A DNA stretch of 64,000 nucleotides from an uncultured Gammaproteobacteria bacterium (GTDB taxonomy: Bacteria > Pseudomonadota > Gammaproteobacteria > Arenicellales > Poriferihabitantaceae): assembly GCA_937992195.1 (NCBI GenBank), contig CALKKV010000048.1, positions 1 through 64,000 of the forward strand, in the 5' to 3' direction. Numbering within the stretch: the first letter of the stretch is position 1; each line of letters starts with the position of its first letter. The notes beneath the pieces are model-generated. The model was given only the letters and a program-made list of their open reading frames with translations. It ran no database searches and was not told where the DNA came from. The position numbers were made by a program, and so were the translations under genes. Of the stretch, positions 51,204-61,652 are shown piece after piece.

Positions 51204-53074
51204 TTGACCAATTGCTCTCTCTCAGGCGTGGGCGCAAGCAGATATTGATGCTGGCTGGAGATGTTGCGATGGTCATGGTTGCCATGTGTGCAGCCTATTC
51301 GTTGCGATACAACCGCTTTTATCTACCCTTCGGTGACGAAATATATCTGTGGGTTTTGGCGCCAATCCTTGCGATACCCGTATTTATACGCTTTGGTTTA
51401 TATCAAACCATTGTTAGATATATCGGCTTCACCTCTCTTTGGAGGGTGTTTCAGGCGATCAGTCTATACGCTTTGCTTTGGGGAGTGCTGGCATTTCTAT
51501 CAGGAATTCAGGTCACTCCCCGTTCTGTTGTCATCATCAATTGGCTTGTTTGTCTTTTGCTCATTACCGGCACGCGTATGGTTGCGCGCTGGATTTTGAC
51601 CGCCAAGGCGCCGGGATTCCTAGGTGCGGAGCGAGACGAGCGACGGAATGTGTTGATCTACGGAGCAGGCGCGGCTGGAATGCAGCTAGCGATCTCTACT
51701 TCATACAGTAACGAAATGCGCCCGGTCGGTTTTGTCGATGATGATCCTGTCCTGATGAATCAACAGGTTAACGGAATCCGTGTCTATCATCCCGATGAGC
51801 TCGATCGCTTGATTAGCGAATTTGCGATAAAGGAAGTGCTGCTTGCAATGCCTTCTGCAACCCAGGCGCGGAGACAAAGAATTCTTGTCAGCCTTGCCCG
51901 TTATCCAGTTTTGGTCCAGACCTTACCCGATATATCCGAGCTCGAATCATGCGAGGTTGATCTCGAGGATGTGCGAGATATTGATATTGCTGACCTCTTA
52001 GAGAGGGAGCCTATCGCTCCTATCGAAGAGCTGCTTCACGCAAATATCAAGGATAAAGTTGTTATGGTTACGGGAGCGGGTGGATCGATAGGTTCTGAAT
52101 TGTGCCGGCAGGTAAGCCAGTTGGGTGTTAAGCGGTTGATACTGTTTGACCACAGTGAATTTAATTTGTATCGGCTTGAGCGTGAGTTGAATGATTCAGA
52201 TTTAAATTTCGAATCTGTTTTGGGCTCTGTAATGGATGTAGACCTGCTGACTCAGCTATGTGTCCAAAACCAAGTGCAAACAATTTATCATGCCGCTGCT
52301 TACAAACATGTGCCTTTAGTCGAGAGTAATACGTCTGCAGGGGCCGCTAACAACGTGCTGGGTACCCGTAATTGCGCGCACGCTGCGATTGAGGCCGGGG
52401 TTGAGACCTTTGTTTTGATTTCTACCGATAAAGCAGTGCGGCCCACGAATGTAATGGGTGCGTCTAAGCGTATGGCCGAGCTGGTGCTCCAGGATTTGAG
52501 TCATAATAATAGCTGTAACACGCGTTTTACTATGGTTCGATTTGGAAATGTTCTAGACTCGTCAGGATCTGTGGTGCCCTTATTCCGAGATCAGATTAAA
52601 AATGGTGGTCCGGTTACTGTCACCCATCCGGAAATTATCCGATATTTTATGACTATTAGGGAAGCAACACAGTTAGTGCTGCAAGCGGGAGCAATGGGTG
52701 AGGGAGGGGATGTATTCGTTTTAGATATGGGCGAGCCGGTAAAAATTGTGGGTCTAGCGCGTAAAATGATTCAGCTCTCCGGCTTAACGGTCAAAGAAGA
52801 GCGGGATCCGAATGGGGATATCGAAATTGCCTTCACAGGATTACGTGCGGGTGAAAAGCTGTTTGAAGAATTGCTGATAACTGAGTCCGCTGTGTCCACC
52901 CGTCATCAGAGGATTATGCGGGAGAGGGAAATCGGTCTGGCCCTTGGCGGGTTAGATTCCATGCTAGAAGATCTAGCGGTCGCTATTCAGAACCGAGATG
53001 AAGAAGAAGTGAGAGTTCTTTTATTTGGAATGGTGGAATCTTATAATGCTGTTCCTGAGCAAAAAGCGGGCTGA
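51200..53074 (+). CDS. Membrane-bound nucleotide-sugar 4,6-dehydratase (WbpM/CapD/FlaA1 family)
   Basis: A 624-residue membrane enzyme. N-terminal helices LAGDVAMVMVAMCAAYSLRY and following (about 15-130) anchor it. A CoA-binding-like fold starts at NVLIYGAGAAGMQLAI, and the dehydratase Rossmann fold at GAGGSIGSELCRQVSQ near residue 295. The catalytic segment is STDKAVRPTNVMGASKR, with Met in place of Tyr, as in WbpM. It likely makes the UDP-4-keto-6-deoxy-hexose for O-unit or EPS building. It overlaps cysC by 4 bases. Confidence 0.94.
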   Translation: MIDQLLSLRRGRKQILMLAGDVAMVMVAMCAAYSLRYNRFYLPFGDEIYLWVLAPILAIPVFIRFGLYQTIVRYIGFTSLWRVFQAISLYALLWGVLAFLSGIQVTPRSVVIINWLVCLLLITGTRMVARWILTAKAPGFLGAERDERRNVLIYGAGAAGMQLAISTSYSNEMRPVGFVDDDPVLMNQQVNGIRVYHPDELDRLISEFAIKEVLLAMPSATQARRQRILVSLARYPVLVQTLPDISELESCEVDLEDVRDIDIADLLEREPIAPIEELLHANIKDKVVMVTGAGGSIGSELCRQVSQLGVKRLILFDHSEFNLYRLERELNDSDLNFESVLGSVMDVDLLTQLCVQNQVQTIYHAAAYKHVPLVESNTSAGAANNVLGTRNCAHAAIEAGVETFVLISTDKAVRPTNVMGASKRMAELVLQDLSHNNSCNTRFTMVRFGNVLDSSGSVVPLFRDQIKNGGPVTVTHPEIIRYFMTIREATQLVLQAGAMGEGGDVFVLDMGEPVKIVGLARKMIQLSGLTVKEERDPNGDIEIAFTGLRAGEKLFEELLITESAVSTRHQRIMREREIGLALGGLDSMLEDLAVAIQNRDEEEVRVLLFGMVESYNAVPEQKAG

Positions 53075-53169
53075 CTAGATCCAGCTTACTGTGGCTTACG
53101 CCTAATTTTAGCGACTAAAATGACTACCTAAAGAGGTCTTTTACCGTTCCCCGATATAGAGTTACTGCA

Positions 53170-54261
53170 TTGGCGATCACCGAATTTTATCTGCACATCG
53201 CCTTCGGCGTTGCTCTTACGATCCTCGCGACTGTGATCACTTGGGTGATGCTGAAGTATGGGCGTATTCTCGATCACCCCAATCAACGCTCGTCCCATAC
53301 CACCGTGGTGCCCAAATCTGGGGGAATATCGATTGTTATTACGTTCCTTGTGGGAATGTTGGTAATCGTATTCTTTATCGATAGTGGCTTGATGGAAAAG
53401 AGCTATATCTGGGGTTTTGTCTTTTCTGCGGTCCTGATCGCCGTTATCTCATTTGTCGACGACGTCCGTGAAAAAAGTGCGCTGTTTAAGTTGGTCACGC
53501 ATATTGTTGCCGTAAGCGTAGTGCTTTATTCAGGTATATCGATCGATACACTAACTTTGCCGTGGGTTGGCCTGGTCGACCTGGAATGGGTAGGTTATTT
53601 GATTTCTGCAATATGGATTTTGGGATTGACCAATGCCTACAACTTTATGGATGGAATCGATGGCTTGGTAGGCAGTACAGCATTAATCGCTGCCTTGTTT
53701 TTTATGGCAATTAGTTACTACGAGGGTAGTTCATTTGTCTATATTACCGGCTATACCATAGTCGCAGGATCAGTAGGATTTTTGATCTACAATGCGCCGC
53801 CAGCGAAAATATTTATGGGAGACGTTGGCAGTGCTTTTCTTGGTTTTGTATTCGCTACACTAGCTATTATTGCTGCGCGTTATGACTACTCTCGAACTTC
53901 ATTTCTCGTGATGCCGTTGCTCCTCTTTCACTTTATCTTTGATAGTCTGTTTACCTTTATGCGACGTCTTTTGCGCGGAGAAAATGCGCTGCTGGCTCAT
54001 CGCACCCATTTATATCAACTGCTTGTGCGATGTGGATACTCACACTTAGAGGTGACTTTGCTTCTCTGTTGCATGGCATTTTTACAGGGGCTCGGCGCTA
54101 TTTGGATGGTGAATATCCCAGGAAACGAGAGGTTATATGTGTTTATTCCATTTTTACTAATCCAGATTATTTATGCTTACCTAACTTTAAGGCGAGCGCG
54201 TAAGTCTGGTGTGAATATTTCAGATAATCGTTCAAGAGTGCAGGCGAGAAGGGTCAGATGA
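53170..54261 (+). CDS. WecA/TagO-family undecaprenyl-phosphate sugar-1-phosphate transferase
   Basis: A 363-residue membrane glycosyl-1-phosphate transferase. Motifs are [20 protein letters not shown] near residue 35, the Asp-Asp pair in [24 protein letters not shown] and [12 protein letters not shown], all conserved in the MraY/WecA superfamily, and a late His-rich loop [13 protein letters not shown]. Ten to eleven helices are predicted. It would put the first sugar phosphate on the lipid carrier and so begins repeat-unit synthesis. The start is a TTG with weak support. It overlaps the fcl start by 4 bases. Confidence 0.91.
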   Translation: MAITEFYLHIAFGVALTILATVITWVMLKYGRILDHPNQRSSHTTVVPKSGGISIVITFLVGMLVIVFFIDSGLMEKSYIWGFVFSAVLIAVISFVDDVREKSALFKLVTHIVAVSVVLYSGISIDTLTLPWVGLVDLEWVGYLISAIWILGLTNAYNFMDGIDGLVGSTALIAALFFMAISYYEGSSFVYITGYTIVAGSVGFLIYNAPPAKIFMGDVGSAFLGFVFATLAIIAARYDYSRTSFLVMPLLLFHFIFDSLFTFMRRLLRGENALLAHRTHLYQLLVRCGYSHLEVTLLLCCMAFLQGLGAIWMVNIPGNERLYVFIPFLLIQIIYAYLTLRRARKSGVNISDNRSRVQARRVR

Positions 54262-55217
54262 AGACTGTTTTTATTGCAGGGCACAATGGAATGGTAGGGT
54301 CTGCCATTCAAAGAAATTTACAACAAAAATCTGAAATCCAAATCCTGACTCGAGCACGAAGCGAGCTTGATTTGCTAGACCAGCACGCTGTTAACGCTTT
54401 TTTTCAAAATCATGAGATTGATCAAGTATATCTTGCGGCAGCAAAAGTAGGCGGTATTCATGCTAATGATACCTACCCGGCTGATTTTATTTATCAAAAT
54501 TTGACCATTCAAAATAACGTTATTAATGGTGCATTTGATTCTGGTGTTAAGCAGCTGTTGTTTCTTGGTTCGTCCTGTATCTATCCGAAACTGGCTAACC
54601 AGCCTATGACTGAATCGGCATTGTTAACCGGTGCACTGGAGCCGACCAATGAACCCTACGCGATTGCAAAGATTGCCGGTATTAAGTTGTGTGAGTCTCT
54701 GAATAGACAACATGGCGTCGATTATCGAAGCGTCATGCCGACAAACTTATACGGCACTAACGATAACTTTCATCCGCAAAATAGTCATGTGATACCTGCG
54801 TTGATGCGCAGATTTCACGAGGCAAAGTTGGCCAATGATAAATCAGTTGTGGTTTGGGGGAGTGGAACAGTTTGTCGTGAGTTTCTACACGTTGATGATA
54901 TGGCAGCGGCCAGCGTATTTGTGATGAATCTCCCTAAAACCGCATTGTACAAAGTAGTGGAACCAAGCCTGTCTCATTTGAATATTGGTACAGGTAAAGA
55001 TGTGACCATCCGGGAACTCGCCGAAGCAATGAAAGTGGCTACAGGCTATCAAGGAGAATTGGTTTTTGACGCGAGCAAGCCAGACGGTGCTCCGCGCAAG
55101 CTGCTCGACGTGAGCAAGATGAAATTGCTGGGATGGCGTTACCAAATCGAGTTGGAGAAAGGCTTGGCCTCGACCTATCAGTGGTTTCAAGATAATGTAG
55201 GGTCTGTCAGAGGGTAG
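54258..55217 (+). CDS. fcl: GDP-L-fucose synthase
   Basis: A 319-residue short-chain dehydrogenase that turns GDP-4-keto-6-deoxymannose into GDP-L-fucose. Motifs are [13 protein letters not shown] (5-17), [29 protein letters not shown] with the catalytic Ser and Cys, and Tyr-x-x-x-Lys in [35 protein letters not shown] is a strong Fcl signature. It implies that the polymer contains fucose or a derivative. GDP-mannose dehydratase (gmd) is not in the window. Confidence 0.96.
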   Translation: MKTVFIAGHNGMVGSAIQRNLQQKSEIQILTRARSELDLLDQHAVNAFFQNHEIDQVYLAAAKVGGIHANDTYPADFIYQNLTIQNNVINGAFDSGVKQLLFLGSSCIYPKLANQPMTESALLTGALEPTNEPYAIAKIAGIKLCESLNRQHGVDYRSVMPTNLYGTNDNFHPQNSHVIPALMRRFHEAKLANDKSVVVWGSGTVCREFLHVDDMAAASVFVMNLPKTALYKVVEPSLSHLNIGTGKDVTIRELAEAMKVATGYQGELVFDASKPDGAPRKLLDVSKMKLLGWRYQIELEKGLASTYQWFQDNVGSVRG

Positions 55218-55272
55218 AGCCGAGACTCAGCTCAAATTTTCTTCCCATTCAAGCGCCAACTTATGGCTATTG

Positions 55273-57060
55273 TTAGAGACAGATAACAACTGTTTTCCCA
55301 TTGTCGGCAGTGATGGGCACACATAGCTGATCGGTATCAGATTCCGGATTCGGCTCATTCGGTTGGAAGCTGGTGAGTTGTTTGATCAGGCCGGTGTTCC
55401 CGGATGGGCCAACTTGTGTCTTCCCTAAGAGATAAACTTCGCCATCTGCGTCCTCAGCAAAACCTGTTAAGAACATATTTAAGCCGGCACCATTATTAAC
55501 TCGGACTTCATTTAGTGATGAAAAGTTGGTGCTAAAAAACAATCGCCCTTCAGATCCGCTCCCTGCCCAATCGCCGAATAGGTAGTTCCCCGTTAATGTA
55601 GGGAGCAAAGAGCCCCGATAAACTGGGCCACTAACAACAGATATACCTTCATCGTGGTCGTATTCGAGTATTGGATCGATCATTGAGTTGTTAGCTCTGG
55701 TGGACGCTCTCGAGCTGACGAAACCGCTCTGATCAAGATTTGGATAGAAATAAAAGCTGCCTTCTTTGCTGTTCCAGCCGTAGTTTTCTCCAGCAGTAAC
55801 CTGGTTTACTTCTTCAATGTCGCCCTGCCCAACATCACCGGAATATATGTTGCCACTGACAGCATCGCGGGTAAGTGTGAACGGATTACGAAACCCATAC
55901 GCAAATGCTTCATCAAGCTTGTCTCCATCCAATAGAAACGGGTTGTCACCAGGAATGCCATATGCGTTGTTGGAAGAGCTTCTACCCATAGGGTCAATGC
56001 GTAGAATACTTCCCAATGGAGTCATCGGATTGCTTCCATTCCCAAATCTATCATCTGCGCCGCCGCCATCACCGAGCGCAATAAGCAAATTGCCATTTCC
56101 GTCAAAAACTATTGCGCCACCGTTATGGTTATTTGCAGGTTGATCAATCCTTAACAAATCTCTCTTTGAAGAGACTTGCCCAATTGTTGATGGGTCTGAG
56201 GGGTTCAAGGCAACCCATTCAGAAACCACAGATTGATGTGTTGCGCTCGGCAGAGGAAAGTCAGAAAAATTAGGGTTTAGCGGTTCCGACTGGTGCGTGT
56301 AGAACAATCCGTTGATAGCAAAATCTGGATGAAATGCGAGCCCTAGCAATCCGCGTTCGTCATATCCTGAGCTTAGAGCAGGTAGAAAGGCCGAGATATC
56401 AATAAATTCCGTTGAATTTGCTGGAACAGTTAAGTCAATTTTATAGATTTTCCCAATTTGATCTGCAACAAATAAGTACCCGTCTAACCCTGGGGCACTC
56501 GAACCAAATATTGGAGAGGTTAGGGTAACTTCAGCGTTCACAACGCCGCTGGCAATAGTGGTTACCGTAGCTTCAGCGCCGATCGCTATTCTTGCGAAGA
56601 ATGGGTTTGTGTTTGGTGTTGGTAGGTCAAGATTGAGCAGCACTAAAGGGTCTAAAGGGTCCTCTAAAACGCTGGCTGAAATCGTTTTTTCCTGATTTGT
56701 ATTGGGTTTGTAACGAATTCGATTCCCACTACCTTCTGTCCAACCGGGCTGGGTGCCGCTTTCTATCTCTAGCAAATTGCTACTGCCTGACGGATCGTTA
56801 TCCGCGTTGTCTGTTTCAGCTTCTTCAATTGCTTCCGCTGTTGACTCTAGTACAGTGCGCAGAGAACGGATGGCCCAGCCGTAACTATTCCATCCATTTC
56901 CACCAGCGGGCATCTCGTGACAAAGCTGACAATTGTTCAGGGCATCCGGCGCATTCGGATATCGTAAATTCCACTCATCTAAGATTCCAGCGTGGCTCCA
57001 GGAGGGGTTGCTGAAAATAATTAAGTAAAACCCTAAGAGTAAAAATCGTAAGTTCATCAC
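55273..57060 (-). CDS. Secreted PQQ-type sugar (glucose/sorbosone) dehydrogenase with c-heme motif
   Basis: A 595-residue exported protein. A signal peptide is followed by a heme-c motif CQLCH near residue 42. The beta-propeller then begins at about 180 with LDGYLFVADQIGKIYKIDLT and GYDERGLLGLAFHPDFAING, followed by NHNGGAIVFDGNGNLLIALG and AYGFRNPFTLTRD. These are typical of soluble glucose dehydrogenase and aldose dehydrogenases of the GSDH family. The N-terminal heme could accept electrons. It is downstream of DUF1501 and DUF1800 on the same strand. Confidence 0.89.
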   Translation of the reverse strand: MMNLRFLLLGFYLIIFSNPSWSHAGILDEWNLRYPNAPDALNNCQLCHEMPAGGNGWNSYGWAIRSLRTVLESTAEAIEEAETDNADNDPSGSSNLLEIESGTQPGWTEGSGNRIRYKPNTNQEKTISASVLEDPLDPLVLLNLDLPTPNTNPFFARIAIGAEATVTTIASGVVNAEVTLTSPIFGSSAPGLDGYLFVADQIGKIYKIDLTVPANSTEFIDISAFLPALSSGYDERGLLGLAFHPDFAINGLFYTHQSEPLNPNFSDFPLPSATHQSVVSEWVALNPSDPSTIGQVSSKRDLLRIDQPANNHNGGAIVFDGNGNLLIALGDGGGADDRFGNGSNPMTPLGSILRIDPMGRSSSNNAYGIPGDNPFLLDGDKLDEAFAYGFRNPFTLTRDAVSGNIYSGDVGQGDIEEVNQVTAGENYGWNSKEGSFYFYPNLDQSGFVSSRASTRANNSMIDPILEYDHDEGISVVSGPVYRGSLLPTLTGNYLFGDWAGSGSEGRLFFSTNFSSLNEVRVNNGAGLNMFLTGFAEDADGEVYLLGKTQVGPSGNTGLIKQLTSFQPNEPNPESDTDQLCVPITADNGKTVVICL

Positions 57061-57118
57061 GTTTCAACTATGCCAAAGTTGTCGGTTGGAATCGATTAAT
57101 TCTGCAGGCAGAAAACTG

Positions 57119-58759
57119 CTACAGAAACAAATTTCCCGGCGTCACCCCTGACTCGATATTCGTGTTGCTGGCCCTGCCACGAAACACTTGCCCTCCTGAG
57201 CCGGGGGAAACCCAGTCACAGGCAGCACCGAACACATGGTCGAAATCGGTAAGTGGATCGATATCAGGTGTTCGGATGCTTTCGTCTGCAAGCTTATCTA
57301 CTTCGCCTTCTGGAAACAAATCTCCATAGATTCCACCACGTACACCGCTGCCGATGAGAAGCATGTAGTTGCCTTTACCGTGATCCGTGCCGCGATCGCC
57401 ATTGTCGCGTATTTGGCGACCGAACTCTCCGGCGACGTTGATTACAATGTTGTCTTTACTCGCGCTACTTTCTTGCTCAAGACTTGCCCACAAAGCAGAA
57501 AATCCGCCATGCAATGCATTTGATGGCAGTCCAGGCCGGTTGCTCGGACCCCCAAAAATATCTTTAAAGTTACTTTCGATGCCTCGATGGACATCAGGGT
57601 TGTTTAAATCACCAGTAACGCCTAACTCGCGCTGGTTTTCATGGCTGTCCCATCTACCATAAGACATTGAGGCGACCCGCAAATCGAGTAAATCATTTGA
57701 CGCAATCACATCATAAAGATTTCGGATTTGTCTTCCAAATCCACTGTCTCGCAGTGTACGGCGTGAGTTGCCATTTGCCAGATCGGGATTAAGACCGGTC
57801 ATTTCTGGTGGATAATCATCATTGATAGTTCCGGAATGTAGCGCTCTGATTAACAAAGGCTCATCGAAGTCCAATCGTTCCCGGATTAAGGCACCAAATG
57901 TACGCAGTTTGTCTTCATGATCCAGAAACTTTTCATACGCGTCCGTGTTGAAATTCTGCTGTTGCAGCGATCCATAATAGCCCTGGAGCGAACCGAGGAT
58001 TTTTTGAGGCGAACTGTAAGAGCGATTTACTGAAAAATCGACCTCATTGAGGCCTAGTTGTCTCGAATTTTGTACGGTGATGAGGTCAGTGTTATCAATC
58101 TCAGCTGGATTGCCGTTCCTTGCGCCAAAACAAAATGGTCTGGGAACATCAGTGAGTGCAATAGGGCTTCCGCCCGCTTGTTGCGCAAGTCGACCGCCCC
58201 AACCGGAATGCTCGCGTTCGTTTGAGCCAGCAAGCAGATTTCCTTGTTCCATCATAATAGTCGAATGTGAATGGTCTCTGTTTCTACCGCCGGCCGCATT
58301 TGCGACAATTGCGACATTCCCATCCATAAACATATCAATTAACCAGCCGGCTTCTCTCCAGATACCGAAGGTGACACCACTGTTAACACCGCTGTCATCA
58401 TTGAGCGCATTGTTATTTGAACCGTTAGTGGTCCACCCACCACCTCCTATACTTATTGGATAGTAAGCGCTGTTCCATCTTGCCTGTAAAGTAGCGTTCT
58501 GGTCATTTGGCAGGCGATGTGCGCGCCAGCGATTTTTCCAGTAGGCGTTACCGACTGTCCCAGGTGTGGCGTTCCAAGCGGGTGCAATTAAGTGCCGTAA
58601 ATCAGGCCCCCCATCCAGCATCAGATTTACCAGAATTCGATTTTGCAAGGGAGCAAATGCAGCATTGGCTTCCTGTACGAATCTTGGAAGCGATCCTGTG
58701 CCATAAAGTAACCCTGAGTAAAGAGAAGCTTGTAGAAATTGTCGTCGATCAAAAGTCAT
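57119..58759 (-). CDS. DUF1501 family protein, Tat-exported
   Basis: A 546-residue protein with a twin-arginine-like start, DRRQFLQASLYSGLLYG. The family is related to sulfatase/alkaline phosphatase folds. Segments such as NRILVNLMLDGGPDLRHLIA, AGGRNRDHSHSTIMMEQGNL, EREHSGWGGRLAQQAGG and INVAGEFGRQIRDNGDRG (with GTDHGKGNYMLLIG) match the family. Enzymatic activity is not established. Its ATG shares one base with the stop of DUF1800 (TAATG), so the two are translated together. Confidence 0.9.
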   Translation of the reverse strand: MTFDRRQFLQASLYSGLLYGTGSLPRFVQEANAAFAPLQNRILVNLMLDGGPDLRHLIAPAWNATPGTVGNAYWKNRWRAHRLPNDQNATLQARWNSAYYPISIGGGGWTTNGSNNNALNDDSGVNSGVTFGIWREAGWLIDMFMDGNVAIVANAAGGRNRDHSHSTIMMEQGNLLAGSNEREHSGWGGRLAQQAGGSPIALTDVPRPFCFGARNGNPAEIDNTDLITVQNSRQLGLNEVDFSVNRSYSSPQKILGSLQGYYGSLQQQNFNTDAYEKFLDHEDKLRTFGALIRERLDFDEPLLIRALHSGTINDDYPPEMTGLNPDLANGNSRRTLRDSGFGRQIRNLYDVIASNDLLDLRVASMSYGRWDSHENQRELGVTGDLNNPDVHRGIESNFKDIFGGPSNRPGLPSNALHGGFSALWASLEQESSASKDNIVINVAGEFGRQIRDNGDRGTDHGKGNYMLLIGSGVRGGIYGDLFPEGEVDKLADESIRTPDIDPLTDFDHVFGAACDWVSPGSGGQVFRGRASNTNIESGVTPGNLFL

Positions 58760-61293
58760 TATCGTTTCTCCTCAACAAAAACGAAGGGCGTGCTGAATAT
58801 AAAAGCGAGTGCTGTTTGAACTCTTTCGTTTGCATATTCTCTTTGTCTTAAACTTGGAGATATGTCCAGCGGAATTTCTGTTTGTTTGAGCTGGTCAACT
58901 AAATCTTGAATGTAGCCAGTATTGCGGATTTCAGACTCTGTATATGCTCGATTTAGTAAACCTGTTTCCGATGCCGAGTATTCTGCAGGTGTGCCTTCCG
59001 GTCGGCAGTATCTGTTCCAGCCACCATTACTCACTAATGTATTCAGAGAGGTATCCGGATTCGTCCCTGTGGCAGGATCATCGATAATTTCCTGTCGGAT
59101 ACAAAGAAGATGTGTGAAGTCAAAATAGCGTTGTTGATGGTTTTGATCAGCAGGGTTACTGCGGCGCTGCGCTGCGCCCAATATCGAAACCAGGAAGGCT
59201 TCTTCGCGCGGGGTATAGTTATCAGTATTACCGACACTGTACTCCCATAACCAGCGCGCAACGTCTCCAACGACAAATCTGCCGTTTGTTTTCGGAATAA
59301 CGCGTCCCCAATCTTTTTCCCAGGGTCCGCCAAAGTCACAATCGTTGCAATTGGTCCCCAGTGTATCGTGGAAGTAGGTTTGGGAAGTTCGATTATAGTT
59401 GCTTTCGAAAACAGTCGACGAATTTGCCGCTTCCAGTGCAGTCTGACCGCCAAAGACGTTGTGTACCGGTCTAAATATTCGAACATTTTCGTTTCGTAAC
59501 TGACTATCAATTGACATGCGATCCAGAAGCGACTCGGTGTTAGTCAGATAGAATCGATTCGCCTTGTATACCAACCGCTCAATGGTTGTCATATATTTTC
59601 GTTGATCAGGAGTATGGAAAAGTTCACTGACAGCATACGCTTGGATAAACTGCAGGAAATTTTTATTGTTTCCCATTGCCGCCCAAGCATCTCGTAATGC
59701 AGCTCTTCTTGCCGTTGCCTCTGCGGAATTACCTAGAAGATTGTCGTCGGCAAGGCCACTGATAATAATGATTGGTAAGGCTTCCAGGCTTTCGGGATGT
59801 TCGATGGAAACATCTACCAGATTATCGATTTTTTGAGATGCATTAGCGCCTGTGATTTGTTGATTCAAAATAGTCAACGGGCCCGTGTGATGTCTGCTGG
59901 TTCCAAAGGTGACAATATCCGGAAAGCGATCGAGGGTGCTGTTATACCGGACTTGCATATCGGTGAGCATTCGAGCTGTTTGCGGGATAGTGACTTCTTC
60001 ATGGTGGTTAAAACTGGGGGTGCTGAGAGGGTCCTGTTCTCCCAAGATGCCGAAAAATAGTTGATGGATTTCTCTAGCGAAGTCGTCGTTACATTCGCAA
60101 ATGTATTCACCGCTTCTCAATACCCACTCGTTTCTCCGATGTCCGTATTGCATTGCAACGGCGGCAGATTTTGCAGCGACAGCGATAACGTCTTGATACG
60201 GCACACCTGATTCATGTGCTTCCATAATTTCGTCGTAATACCGCACTAGCTGGCGGCCACTTACTTCTGTATCGAGGTTTACGGCGAGATGGTAGTTGGT
60301 TTCCCACATGCCAATTTTTTGCCTAAATGGGTTTAAGCCTCGCGTCGTTGCCATGCGAAAAAAGGCACCCTCACGATCATAACCATCAAGACTAAATCTA
60401 CCGCGGTTGTTATTGTTCGCTGTGTCCAAATCCATCGGTAAATCTGAGCTATTGGAACCAAGATAGTTTGAGAAGGCAGTAAATGTTCCTGGGATAGTTG
60501 ATGGCTCGTTGTATTTTTCTCCGGGTGCTAAAGGGGACAATCGAAAATTGTGCTCCGAAAAGTTCAGCATCTGTTCTATCGCAGCAGACGGGTCCATATT
60601 TCCCCATGTCCTAATTTGTGCGTCTGTTGCATGGCCCCCAAAAGCAAATACTTTCAGAACTTTTCTAACTCTATCTGTATTCCATTCAGTTCGTGTCAAG
60701 CGAGGTATTCCAAATTCCTCGGTGAATCGCAGGCTAATATTGGTAATTCCCCAACGATCCCCTGGATTGGTATGTTCTAGCAGTAAGGTGTTTTGCCCGG
60801 AAGACTGGCTGCCTGAACCACTGCCTGCAGGTAATGTGATACAAAAACTTCCATTTCCTAGCGCACCAATATTACTGCCATTTAAAACGAGATCAATCTC
60901 ATTGGGACCAATGTCAACAGTGTCCGCACATAAAACAAGGTCTCGATTGCTACCCACGAATTCGATGGTCAGCCCCTCTTCTAATCCGCCATCACCGTAT
61001 AAATGTCCGAAGCGCTCACTGGATGCAGACTCAGGGCGAAGCCTTAACAGATTACTGCCGCCAGAGAGAATAAAATTAGTCACAATAGATTGCATAGCAG
61101 CTTTATGACGTATGTCCTCGCTGGATGTTGCACTGTGACCAACAGGCGAGACAAAAATAGCAAGCAGGATTAATCGAGGAGCGATGACTAATTTCGGAAT
61201 TTGATGCACTAGAGCAGATGCCCAACGTAACACGGTTAAATTCCCAACGATTCGCGCAATGGCTCCCAACAAACGGGTAATTTTTTTATACAT
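58759..61293 (-). CDS. DUF1800 family large exported protein
   Basis: An 844-residue exported protein. A long basic N-terminus with a hydrophobic stretch (LVIAPRLILLAIFVSPVGHS) acts as a signal sequence. Residues about 65-190 look like a small carbohydrate-binding type module, with LTIEFVGSNRDLVLCADTVD and VDIGPNEIDLVLNGSNIGAL. The DUF1800 core (from about 215) includes VFAFGGHATDAQIRTWGNMD and later FAREIHQLFFGILGEQDPLS. DUF1800/DUF1501 pairs are frequent in marine bacteria, and their role is unknown. It is coupled to DUF1501 by TAATG. Confidence 0.88.
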   Translation of the reverse strand: MYKKITRLLGAIARIVGNLTVLRWASALVHQIPKLVIAPRLILLAIFVSPVGHSATSSEDIRHKAAMQSIVTNFILSGGSNLLRLRPESASSERFGHLYGDGGLEEGLTIEFVGSNRDLVLCADTVDIGPNEIDLVLNGSNIGALGNGSFCITLPAGSGSGSQSSGQNTLLLEHTNPGDRWGITNISLRFTEEFGIPRLTRTEWNTDRVRKVLKVFAFGGHATDAQIRTWGNMDPSAAIEQMLNFSEHNFRLSPLAPGEKYNEPSTIPGTFTAFSNYLGSNSSDLPMDLDTANNNNRGRFSLDGYDREGAFFRMATTRGLNPFRQKIGMWETNYHLAVNLDTEVSGRQLVRYYDEIMEAHESGVPYQDVIAVAAKSAAVAMQYGHRRNEWVLRSGEYICECNDDFAREIHQLFFGILGEQDPLSTPSFNHHEEVTIPQTARMLTDMQVRYNSTLDRFPDIVTFGTSRHHTGPLTILNQQITGANASQKIDNLVDVSIEHPESLEALPIIIISGLADDNLLGNSAEATARRAALRDAWAAMGNNKNFLQFIQAYAVSELFHTPDQRKYMTTIERLVYKANRFYLTNTESLLDRMSIDSQLRNENVRIFRPVHNVFGGQTALEAANSSTVFESNYNRTSQTYFHDTLGTNCNDCDFGGPWEKDWGRVIPKTNGRFVVGDVARWLWEYSVGNTDNYTPREEAFLVSILGAAQRRSNPADQNHQQRYFDFTHLLCIRQEIIDDPATGTNPDTSLNTLVSNGGWNRYCRPEGTPAEYSASETGLLNRAYTESEIRNTGYIQDLVDQLKQTEIPLDISPSLRQREYANERVQTALAFIFSTPFVFVEEKR

Positions 61294-61652
61294 TATTCTT
61301 AAAACACTCTTCTCCAGGCAGCCGGAAAGCGAAGCACTCCAATGATTTCAGCCGAAGCTTTCCGGTAAAACCTGTCATTTTCAAAAAACTGCAGCGTATT
61401 TAGCTGCAACCCCTCTTGAATACGACTAGTCTTAATTTGTCGTTTATTGTCCTGGGAGTAAAGATGTCGCTGATTGGAAACGCTAACGCTTTTGAGGAGA
61501 TCACCGCTGCTTTAAGCATACCGAGTCCTCATTCAAATACTTAGTGCAAAACACAAGTTCAGTATTCAAACAGGTTTTGAACCCCTGTAGAGTTAGTGTT
61601 TAGGCCGCTTCCTACACAATCTGGAAACTGACATGAGCCCCCCAGCCCAAAA
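61294..61652. other. Intergenic region between DUF1800 and moeB-like genes
   Basis: 359 bases without a supported gene. Its clearest feature is a 9-bp inverted repeat, CCGGAAAGC (61322-61330) with GCTTTCCGG (61357-61365), 29 bases upstream of the DUF1800 ATG. On the minus strand this would lie in the leader. It is a candidate translation or transcription control structure for the DUF1800 operon. No promoter could be defined. Confidence 0.45.
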
